Source: a virus | Length of the DNA: 43,207 bases | Direction: 5' to 3' (one strand) | Virus record (IMG/VR): IMGVR_UViG_3300009108_000019 | Span: 1 to 43,207 of that record | In this document: positions 7,534 through 12,133 of the stretch, one piece after another | How the letters are laid out: each line of letters begins with the position of its first letter | How positions within the stretch are numbered: the first letter of the stretch is position 1 | Notes under the pieces: model-generated | Seen by the model: only the letters and a program-made list of their open reading frames with translations | Told to the model about the DNA's origin: nothing | Databases searched by the model: none | Made by a program: the position numbers and the translations under genes

Positions 7534-7541
7534 ACAAAGGT

Positions 7542-7565
7542 TAAAGCTATTACTATAGCTGTTTA
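7542..7565 (+). other. 5' stem-loop just downstream of the promoter
   Basis: AGCTAT-TACT-ATAGCT, extended by TAA/TTTA pairs with one bulged G. A stem-loop at the start of a phage-polymerase transcript could protect the message, as 5' stem-loops do in T7 (inference). Confidence 0.5.
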
Positions 7566-7581
7566 CTTACTCACTCTTCTT

Positions 7582-8196
7582 ATGCAGATAGAATTATGGA
7601 GAAATGTGAAAATTGTGGACACGAGTGCCACTGCGACAAAGAGACTCATCAAGATAATTGTTGTGGGTCTTGTAACTGCGATACTTCTAGGGATAACGAT
7701 AGGACATACGAAACAAATGGATAATACTGAAATAGAATATTTAAAAAAGAGAATTAAAAAACACGAAGGTTATAGAGAATTACCTTATAATCTTGAATAT
7801 AAGACAACAGATGGAAAAGTAGTAAAAGAAAACTTCTCTACAGCAGGTTTTGGTCACGTTATTCAAGCAGGAGAAGTAGAACCTGAAGGTGGTTACACTA
7901 AGGAGTATTGGGAAGGTGTCTTTGAGAAAGACTTTAAGAACGCTCACGATGGAGCTTTAAAACTGTTAGGAGACAGTAATGTCCACCCTACAGCAGTAGG
8001 TATAGTAACAGAAATGATATACCAAATGGGATATAATGGTGTCTCTAAGTTTACAAATACCTTAAAATTAATTAAAGATGGTAGATACCAAGACGCTAGT
8101 ATAGAAATGTTGGACTCAAAGTGGGCTCAACAGACTGATGAAAGAGCTATAGACTTGTCTCAGATAATGAAAAGCCTAGAAGCTAATATTCAGTAG
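7582..8196 (+). CDS. Endolysin, GH24 lysozyme with possible signal-anchor-release N-terminus
   Basis: The T4-lysozyme-type domain starts near residue 46: KKHEGYRELPY carries the catalytic Glu, and FSTAGFGH the catalytic Thr region. The later MIYQMGYNGVSKF and LDSKWAQQT segments also match the family. From ATG 7582 the protein is 204 residues, with a membrane segment at 22-41 (LIKIIVVGLVTAILLGITIG) that would make it a SAR endolysin, exported by Sec and later released from the membrane. From the internal ATG 7717 it is 159 residues, close to T4 lysozyme's 164, and would need a holin. Neither start has a strong ribosome site. The anchor region also encodes the cysteine-rich micro-protein at 7596 in another frame. 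It cleaves peptidoglycan glycan strands. Confidence 0.85.
   Translation: MQIELWRNVKIVDTSATATKRLIKIIVVGLVTAILLGITIGHTKQMDNTEIEYLKKRIKKHEGYRELPYNLEYKTTDGKVVKENFSTAGFGHVIQAGEVEPEGGYTKEYWEGVFEKDFKNAHDGALKLLGDSNVHPTAVGIVTEMIYQMGYNGVSKFTNTLKLIKDGRYQDASIEMLDSKWAQQTDERAIDLSQIMKSLEANIQ
7596..7724 (+). CDS. 42-residue Cys/His-rich micro-protein overlapping the endolysin
   Basis: ATG 7596 opens a 42-residue frame with eight Cys and three His: MEKCENCGHECHCDKETHQ, then DNCCGSCNCD. The CxxCGHxCHC and CCGSCNC spacing looks like a metal-binding knuckle and is hard to explain by chance in DNA this AT-rich. Small proteins with NCGHxCHC occur in marine phages as I recall. The stop overlaps the internal endolysin ATG 7717 as ATGGATAA, the same 8-base overlap seen at the terS/terL junction, which suggests translational coupling. 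Function unknown. Confidence 0.55.
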   Translation: MEKCENCGHECHCDKETHQDNCCGSCNCDTSRDNDRTYETNG

Positions 8197-8370
8197 AAAA
8201 ATTTGAGTAGGTATCACGCTTACGGCGAGAGCCACGCTCCCCCAAAGGGGGCATAAAAATTTTAAAAATTGGGGATAACCCCGCTTCAATATGGCGGGTC
8301 GCTTCCTATATAAGGCTCAAGCGTAGTAATAGGCACACCGCAGAGGATATATAAAGCGGTTATGGGTAGC
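8197..8370. other. Structured gene-free region after the endolysin; possible late terminator or genome end
   Basis: No gene is seen on the + strand from 8197 to 9061. This first part is GC-richer than its surroundings and full of hairpins: GGC-GAGA-GCC (8224-8233), CCCCC-AAA-GGGGG (8239-8251), GGGG-ATAA-CCCC (8271-8282), CCCGC/GCGGG (8280-8298, exclusive with the previous one) and ACCGC/GCGGT near 8337-8360. It lies between the last late gene and the early genes, where T7-like phages keep their terminal repeat, so it may hold the packaging end and late terminator. No experiment-type evidence for the end is visible. Confidence 0.5.
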
Positions 8371-8530
8371 CTTTGGCTTCTATTTTATTTTTTCGTTTGT
8401 TAGAGCTAGTCTGTTTTTTTCGTTTGGTGTTATACTTTTTGTTTTCTCTTATCTATTCTCTTTTGTTTTTGTCTTCTCATTCTCTTTAATATCCATAGCA
8501 ACACATCAAGCAAGACAAACAAGACAACAT

Positions 8531-8620
8531 TTATTTTATTAATGCGGAAGCAATCAAAGTAAATGCAATTAATATAATCCAAAATAAAACATATAATATC
8601 TTCTCTTTAATTCTTTTCAT
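8531..8620 (-). CDS. Leftward membrane micro-protein (tentative)
   Basis: On the minus strand, a 29-residue frame MKRIKEKILYVLFWIILI followed by AFTLIASALIK: a basic start then one membrane helix. AAAAGGA lies 9 bases before this ATG; another ATG 9 bases upstream gives 32 residues. The plus strand here is pyrimidine-rich for about 260 bases, opposite to all other genes, so the minus strand has the purine bias of coding strands in this phage. It would be the only leftward gene. Too short to be sure. Confidence 0.35.
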   Translation of the reverse strand: MKRIKEKILYVLFWIILIAFTLIASALIK

Positions 8621-8768
8621 TCTCTTCATTCCTTTTATTAATTAGTTATAAGTAAGTAAGTTATATAATAGCTAGAGTTAAAGCCTATATCACTAATAAG
8701 GGAACTTTAATCAAATAAGGCAACAATGCCACAAACTGCGTCAGAGTGTCGCACTTATCATTATTTTG

Positions 8769-8796
8769 TTGAATAGCTATTTTATTAGTTTATAAG
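8769..8796 (+). promoter_or_regulatory. Candidate host sigma70-type early promoter
   Basis: TTGAAT (8769-8774), 16-base spacer, TATAAG (8791-8796). It lies upstream of the first early genes and is the best -35/-10 pair I see in the gene-free region. AT-rich DNA gives such pairs by chance, so confidence is limited. Confidence 0.35.
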
Positions 8797-8836
8797 GATT
8801 ATATGTTCAGTAATTTTTATGAATAAATTAATAGTT

Positions 8837-8853
8837 ACTTGATTTTATCAAGT
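8837..8853 (+). promoter_or_regulatory. Perfect inverted repeat in the early leader
   Basis: ACTTGAT-TTT-ATCAAGT, a perfect 7-base inverted repeat downstream of the candidate early promoter. It could be an RNA stem or a regulator binding site; nothing in the sequence decides. Confidence 0.4.
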
Positions 8854-8884
8854 GAATTCTTAACTAGATTTAAGTAGTTTAAAT

Positions 8885-8998
8885 TGCTTCTCACGGCTTC
8901 CGCCTCATAGAAGCTACAGTTAAAGAGTGGGACACCTCAACAGCTAGGCGATAGGGTCTAGGGAGCAGGTTTAGAGTGGTACTCAGTCCACCGATTAA
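8885..8998 (+). ncRNA. Structured early leader RNA (candidate)
   Basis: Successive stems: GCTTCT ... AGAAGC (8886-8914) containing GGC-TTCC-GCC, then a region with CAGCTAGGCG, then GTGG-tactcagt-CCAC near 8977-8992. It contains the word GCTAGGCG that recurs in hairpins at 9437 and 10528. It lies about 60 bases before the first early gene. Could be a processing site or regulatory leader; no known RNA family is recognised. Confidence 0.4.
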
Positions 8999-9061
8999 AT
9001 AAGTTTGTTTGTATCTAGTATTAACTAGAATTTATTAACATTAACAAAAGGGTCAAATCTT

Positions 9062-9220
9062 ATGAATATTGAAACATTAAGAAAACAACCTACTTGGAGC
9101 TTAAAGGCTATGATTAAAGCGTTAAGTCTTCCAATATCAAGTTTTTTAAATACTGAAGAAGATAATAAAAGACTTGAAGACGCTAAAATAGTAATAAAGG
9201 AGCGTAAAAAATATGAGTAA
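9062..9220 (+). CDS. Early protein, 52 residues, unknown
   Basis: Starts MNIETLRKQPTWSLKAMIKA and continues LSLPISSFLNTEEDNKRLED to a basic end KERKKYE. Helical, mixed charge; the 'LKAMIKALSLPISSFLNTEEDNKRL' stretch reads like a small helical DNA- or protein-binding domain, but no family is recognised. The ribosome site is weak (AAAAGGG at 9045-9051, 10 bases before the ATG). Its stop overlaps the next gene by 8 bases (ATGAGTAA). First gene of the early region, where T7-like phages encode host-takeover factors. Confidence 0.6.
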   Translation: MNIETLRKQPTWSLKAMIKALSLPISSFLNTEEDNKRLEDAKIVIKERKKYE

Positions 9221-9419
9221 TCAAGAGAATATATTTTATGAAAAGGACGGCGATACTAATTATAGTATTACAAAAGGTGTCTTTTTTATTCCTGATTTAA
9301 AAGCTAAAATGTCAGCTTTTAGAGTTATGAAACATACTAATTATAGTAAACCTATAGTTGAATATGTATTTCAAAAAACTCAAGCGGAAATAGTTTTAAA
9401 AGACTTAATGAAAGCATAA
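9213..9419 (+). CDS. Early protein, 68 residues, unknown
   Basis: MSNQENIFYEKDGDTNYSIT then GVFFIPDLKAKMSAFRVMKH. No signal or membrane segment. AAAGGAG lies about 10 bases before the start, in the previous gene. Probably an early host-interaction protein by position; I do not recognise it. Confidence 0.6.
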   Translation: MSNQENIFYEKDGDTNYSITKGVFFIPDLKAKMSAFRVMKHTNYSKPIVEYVFQKTQAEIVLKDLMKA

Positions 9420-9433
9420 ATTTTAAAAATTAC

Positions 9434-9514
9434 GGGCTTAGGCGGTCTAGTATCGCCTGAGCTCAAAGCTAGACTGATGACCTGAAAAGGAACGCTTGAC
9501 GGCGTTGGGTTTTA
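9434..9514 (+). ncRNA. Structured intergenic RNA with alternative pairing and terminator-like hairpin
   Basis: GGGCTTAGGCG (9434-9444) pairs with CGCCTGAGCTC (9454-9464) in an 11-bp stem with two G-U pairs. Its loop holds GTCTAG (9445-9450), complementary to CTAGAC (9469-9474). A true H-type pseudoknot would need only 4 bases to cross an 11-bp stem, so a switch between two hairpins is more likely. CCT-GAAA-AGG (9481-9490) and AACGC-TTGACG-GCGTT (9491-9506) followed by GGGTTTT complete the element. It sits in a 175-base gap between two early genes and could be an RNase III-type processing site or attenuator. Confidence 0.5.
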
Positions 9515-9594
9515 TACCTGAAACAATTAAACTTTTGATTGTATCTAGCAATTATGTTAGAAAAAACAAACAAACAAAAAAAGGAGCGTAAACT

Positions 9595-9969
9595 ATGCGA
9601 AGTTATCCAATATGGGTTGATACTTATAACAATAGTTATAAATCAAGTATGGCTAAGTCTCAGGGTATTAGAGACCACGCTAAAAACTCTGTTAAAATAG
9701 GTACATCGGCGTCAAATAGTTATCCATTTTTAACAAATGAGTTAGAAGTTCAAGACAACGGAAACAAAAGGACTTTTAATTTTTATGTTGATAATGAGTT
9801 AATGAAATCGGCAACATATAACAAAAGTAAAAAAGTTATGGAGCTAGAAGACGTTGAAAGCAAGTTAAAAGAGCGTTATTTTGACAAATGGAAAAAAGAG
9901 GAAGAGGACAAGGCTCAAGCGTTTAGAAATGAGCGTTTTGCTGAAAGGTTGGCGGTCAATGGACAATAA
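9595..9969 (+). CDS. Early protein, 124 residues, unknown
   Basis: Begins MRSYPIWVDTYNNSYKSSM, soluble, with a charged helical C-terminal third (LEDVESKLKERYFDKWKKEE, then KAQAFRNERFAERLAV). Ribosome leader AAAAAAAGGAGCGTAAACT, which recurs before the gene at 10834, so these early genes share a linker. The last 11 bases overlap the next micro-gene. No family recognised. Confidence 0.65.
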   Translation: MRSYPIWVDTYNNSYKSSMAKSQGIRDHAKNSVKIGTSASNSYPFLTNELEVQDNGNKRTFNFYVDNELMKSATYNKSKKVMELEDVESKLKERYFDKWKKEEEDKAQAFRNERFAERLAVNGQ

Positions 9970-10060
9970 AACACTTGAACGAATTGCAAAAGCTCTTGAG
10001 CGTCTAATTAAATTAGTTGAAGATGATATAAAAGGCGTTCACTACAAAAAGAAAAAATAA
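9959..10060 (+). CDS. Early micro-protein, 33 residues
   Basis: MDNKTLERIAKALERLIKLV then EDDIKGVHYKKKK: one strong amphipathic helix (leucine-zipper-like spacing of L/I) with a basic tail. It starts inside the end of the previous gene, so it is probably translated by coupling. Could dimerise or bind a host protein; unknown. Confidence 0.5.
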   Translation: MDNKTLERIAKALERLIKLVEDDIKGVHYKKKK

Positions 10061-10065
10061 ACAAA

Positions 10066-10111
10066 TATAAGACCCGAAGCGGTTAAGAAATTGACCGCTT
10101 TGAGACTTATA
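10066..10111 (+). other. Intergenic hairpin
   Basis: AAGCGGT (10077-10083) pairs with ACCGCTT (10094-10100) around a 10-base loop; outer arms TATAAGAC and GACTTATA extend the stem. No T-run follows, so it is more like an mRNA processing or stability hairpin than a terminator. Confidence 0.6.
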
Positions 10112-10152
10112 TAAAAGTAAGTCAAACAAACAAACAATTTAACTAATAGGAG

Positions 10153-10506
10153 TTGAAAAACAAATACGAGTTAAATATAATACCTGAGACAAACAAGTAT
10201 TATCCTAATATAAACTCGGAAGACTTTGTTTATATTGCTAGGATATATGGCGGACTAAACGGCAAAAGTTCTCTAGTTGAAAAGGACGGCACTAACTACA
10301 AAGGTTATTTAAAAACTTTTAAAATTGGTGTTTCAACTTTTACACTTACGGAAGATTGTCGGTGGTTTGATAATTCAGGTATGCCTTGCCAATGTCCTGA
10401 AGGCGTTAATGAGAAGGACAAGCTGAGTATTTTAAAAGCTGAGCGTGTCAGACTAGACGGCGAAAGGAAGTGGCAAGACTACAAAAGAAAAGTCTTCAAA
10501 AAATAA
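10153..10506 (+). CDS. Early protein, about 117 residues, with unclear start
   Basis: Open from 10150 to 10506; the product includes KNKYELNIIPETNKYYPNI and DCRWFDNSGMPCQCPEGVNE, with three Cys in the second segment that may bind metal. There is no ATG in the N-terminal 75 codons. The TTG at 10153 touches AATAGGAG, leaving no spacer, so start is doubtful: TTG 10153 or a later non-ATG codon such as ATA about 10177. A soluble, basic-ended protein of unknown role. The 3' part contains GACTAGACGGC at 10451, the same 11-mer repeated near 12001. Confidence 0.55.
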   Translation: MKNKYELNIIPETNKYYPNINSEDFVYIARIYGGLNGKSSLVEKDGTNYKGYLKTFKIGVSTFTLTEDCRWFDNSGMPCQCPEGVNEKDKLSILKAERVRLDGERKWQDYKRKVFKK

Positions 10507-10628
10507 GCTGAGCTGAGCTTATCGGAGCTAGGCGGGGAAACTCGCCTACTCCATAAAAAGCGGTAGTGCTATAAAACGAAAGCGTGTAATAAGTATCAGA
10601 ATAATGAACGGCTACACGATACCGCTTT
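10503..10628 (+). ncRNA. Structured intergenic RNA, three stems
   Basis: Three stems in a 167-base gap: ATAAGCT-gagctg-AGCTTAT (10503-10522); GGAG-ct-AGGCG-gggaaact-CGCCT-a-CTCC (10524-10552); and a long-range 9-bp stem AAAGCGGTA (10557-10565) with TACCGCTTT (10620-10628) enclosing about 54 bases. AGGCG/CGCCT and AAGCGGT/ACCGCTT repeat the stems at 9440 and 10077, so these intergenic elements look related. Probable processing or regulatory RNA; no known family fits. Confidence 0.5.
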
Positions 10629-10673
10629 ACAACAACAAACCAAAAAAAAACTAATACAACATAAGGAGTAAAT

Positions 10674-10760
10674 ATGTCTTGGTTAGTATATAAAGGAAAA
10701 GTGGTTGCAACCTATACTTTTATCTATGCACAAAAGCTATGGGGTTTGTTGCCATTTTAA
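10674..10760 (+). CDS. Early micro-protein, 28 residues
   Basis: ATAAGGAGTAAAT leads into MSWLVYKGKVVATYTFIYAQ then KLWGLLPF: hydrophobic and aromatic, possibly membrane-associated. Strong ribosome site and correct spacing support translation; it is isolated between two structured intergenic regions. Unknown function. Confidence 0.5.
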   Translation: MSWLVYKGKVVATYTFIYAQKLWGLLPF

Positions 10761-10768
10761 ATAAACGG

Positions 10769-10803
10769 GAAATAGAGCTGAGTTGATAGCTTGGCTCTAT
10801 TTC
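10769..10803 (+). other. Intergenic hairpin
   Basis: Perfect 10-bp stem GAAATAGAGC / GCTCTATTTC around a 15-base loop, then TTTAAAC. Possible weak terminator or mRNA processing site between two early genes. Confidence 0.55.
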
Positions 10804-10833
10804 TTTAAACAAACTAAAAAAGGAGTGTAAACT

Positions 10834-11058
10834 ATGTCAATTTATATTGATAGTTATAAGATAGATGTTAAAGGTCTATCAAATAGAGCAACAGCTAAAG
10901 CGTCTAAAAATGCACCTTTAGTTGAAAAAGCTAATTTTGTCTCTACTGATGGAATGAATAGCAAAGCGTTTATAGATATGGTTGAACAGATTGCAGATAG
11001 CCACGATGCTAATTGTGATGTTCATTGTCATATAACTTTAAAACAACATAGGTATTAA
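10834..11058 (+). CDS. Early protein, 74 residues, unknown
   Basis: MSIYIDSYKIDVKGLSNRAT, then a segment ending DSHDANCDVHCHITLKQHRY with two Cys and four His close together (HDANCDVHCH), which could bind a metal ion. Leader AAAAAAGGAGTGTAAACT matches that of the gene at 9595. Followed after three bases by the next gene. No family recognised. Confidence 0.6.
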   Translation: MSIYIDSYKIDVKGLSNRATAKASKNAPLVEKANFVSTDGMNSKAFIDMVEQIADSHDANCDVHCHITLKQHRY

Positions 11059-11061
11059 TCT

Positions 11062-11283
11062 ATGAAAACCTTTAAATTTGTTGGAAGTGTAAGAGATAAT
11101 ATACTTCCTAACGAAGTTATTAATGAAGAGATAGAGAGTAGCGGATATAAAAAAGCTGTTAAATCTTTTCAAAACAAATATCCTAAACTTAAAGAAGTTA
11201 TGGTTGAGTGGATTAAAAATGGAATTAATCTATCTAAACTACAAAAACTTCCAATGGGTAGGAAGAAGAAGATAGGCAGATGA
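11062..11283 (+). CDS. Early protein, 73 residues, unknown
   Basis: MKTFKFVGSVRDNILPNEVI, central helical part (YKKAVKSFQNKYPKLKEVMV) and a very basic C-terminus (MGRKKKIGR). It reads like a small nucleic-acid-binding or host-binding protein, but this is only a charge argument. Stop and next start overlap as ATGA. Confidence 0.6.
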   Translation: MKTFKFVGSVRDNILPNEVINEEIESSGYKKAVKSFQNKYPKLKEVMVEWIKNGINLSKLQKLPMGRKKKIGR

Positions 11284-11438
11284 GTTGGAGTAAAAAGTAT
11301 TATAACGGCTTAACTGAAACACAACATAAAGCTAATGACGAGTGGTTTAAGAATATGTTAAAATTCTTAAAAGACAAAGGAGTTTTATTTGTGCCTAACC
11401 TTCAAAAAACTTTTAACAAAAAAGGTGAAGAGATATGA
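11280..11438 (+). CDS. Early protein, 52 residues, unknown
   Basis: MSWSKKYYNGLTETQHKAND, then EWFKNMLKFLKDKGVLFVPN and a basic tail. Start overlaps the previous stop (ATGA) and its stop overlaps the next start the same way, so four genes from 11062 to 11813 form a tightly coupled block. No family recognised. Confidence 0.6.
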   Translation: MSWSKKYYNGLTETQHKANDEWFKNMLKFLKDKGVLFVPNLQKTFNKKGEEI

Positions 11439-11614
11439 TTGAAATATTTGAAATCTTTTGGTCTTCACCTATTGAGCTAAGAGTTATAATATTGGCGGGT
11501 TTAATCTCGCCAGTATTTCTATTAAGAAAAGACTATAAAAATGGAGTTTATGAATATCACGATGATTGTTATTGTGATACTTGTAAGCATTTAAGGAGTA
11601 AAAATGGCAGATAG
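11435..11614 (+). CDS. Early membrane protein with Cys motif, 59 residues
   Basis: One membrane segment at residues 15-31 (LRVIILAGLISPVFLL), then a short polar tail with CYCDTC (residues 45-50), a likely metal or disulphide site. Start overlaps the previous stop (ATGA); its end overlaps the next gene by 11 bases. A phage-made inner-membrane peptide could alter the host envelope; unknown. Confidence 0.6.
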   Translation: MIEIFEIFWSSPIELRVIILAGLISPVFLLRKDYKNGVYEYHDDCYCDTCKHLRSKNGR

Positions 11615-11813
11615 AAGAATATATAAACTGACAGAATATAATTCATCAACAGGCGAAGAAAAGATTGTTTATGGACATATAAAAAAGCATTTACAAAATG
11701 AAATGCCAACTGTTAGTGAAGACCAAGAAATAAAAGAAATCAACTTTAACGCAAACGATATGGAAAGTTTATGTAATGCGTTAAATAATGATGAAATAGA
11801 AGAATGGGATTAA
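11604..11813 (+). CDS. Early protein, 69 residues, acidic
   Basis: MADRRIYKLTEYNSSTGEEK, then a very acidic C-terminal half ending DDEIEEWD-type residues (NNDEIEEWD). TTAAGGAGTAAAA precedes the start. Small acidic early proteins of phages often mimic DNA or bind host polymerase; that is only a possibility here. Last gene before the structured RNA and terminator upstream of the RNA polymerase. Confidence 0.65.
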   Translation: MADRRIYKLTEYNSSTGEEKIVYGHIKKHLQNEMPTVSEDQEIKEINFNANDMESLCNALNNDEIEEWD

Positions 11814-11819
11814 GAAATT

Positions 11820-11943
11820 CCAAATAGCGTAGCACCAAGCCTTGTGAGTCAGAATATTGTATAATATTCACTACAATATAGCTGAGAAGATAGGTTGAAG
11901 ACCTATTATCCCGTGCTAGAGTGTGGCTACTCTAGGCTATTGG
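11820..11943 (+). ncRNA. Candidate four-way-junction regulatory RNA upstream of RNA polymerase
   Basis: Closing stem CCAAATAGC (11820-11828) with GCTATTGG (11936-11943), one bulged A. Inside: a long hairpin CAG-a-ATATTGT (11850-11860) with ACAATAT and CTG (11873-11884); ATAGGT-TGAAG-ACCTAT (11890-11906); and CTAGAGT-GTGGCT-ACTCTAG (11916-11935), which abuts the closing stem. An alternative hairpin GAATATT-GTAT-AATATTC (11852-11869) excludes the long one. A terminator hairpin follows within four bases. The layout resembles an aptamer plus expression platform or an attenuator, but no known riboswitch family is recognised. Confidence 0.55.
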
Positions 11944-11946
11944 ATA

Positions 11947-11989
11947 GGGGGTACTCCTAGCGGGGTACTCCCGACCTTATTTTTTTTTA
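11947..11989 (+). terminator. Strong intrinsic terminator before the RNA polymerase gene
   Basis: GGGGGTACTCC (11947-11957), loop TAGC, GGGGTACTCCC (11962-11972): an 11-bp stem with two G-U pairs, followed by GACCTTA and a run of nine T. It should stop host polymerase coming from the early genes before it reaches the phage polymerase gene. Confidence 0.8.
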
Positions 11990-12000
11990 TACTTTAAAAA

Positions 12001-12060
12001 GACTAGACGGCAAGACTTAACGGCGTTTTTTTAAAAAAGACTAGACGGCGACTAGACGGC
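12001..12060 (+). repeat. Three copies of the 11-mer GACTAGACGGC
   Basis: Copies at 12001-12011, 12039-12049 and 12050-12060, the last two in direct tandem, with a variant GACTTAACGGC at 12014-12024. The first two are preceded by runs of A. They fill the space between the terminator and the phage promoter. A fourth exact copy is at 10451-10461. Could be protein-binding repeats; function unknown. Confidence 0.7.
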
Positions 12061-12069
12061 AATTTACAC

Positions 12070-12090
12070 TAAAGTGCCCGTATGTAGAAG
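12070..12090 (+). promoter_or_regulatory. Putative phage promoter of the RNA polymerase gene
   Basis: TAAAGTGCCCGTATGTAGAA then G, matching AAAGTRCCCGTNTTAGAAG at 17 of 19 positions. It lies 44 bases before the polymerase ATG and would let the polymerase drive its own gene. Confidence 0.75.
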
Positions 12091-12133
12091 CCTAAAACAT
12101 AAACACAATAACTTAAAGGAGTTTATACAATAT

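Noticed and set aside
8197-9061. tRNA gene or phage attachment site
   Set aside because: No cloverleaf with a T-arm and no integrase anywhere in the genome.
9470-9506. CTGATGA followed by a small hairpin, resembling a hammerhead ribozyme core
   Set aside because: The needed GAAA after stem II is GGAAC and no correct cleavage triplet pairs with stem I, so the catalytic core is not complete.
12074-12133. GTG start extending RNA polymerase by 20 residues
   Set aside because: The GTG is inside the phage promoter and would not be in transcripts made from it; the later ATG has AAAGGAG.
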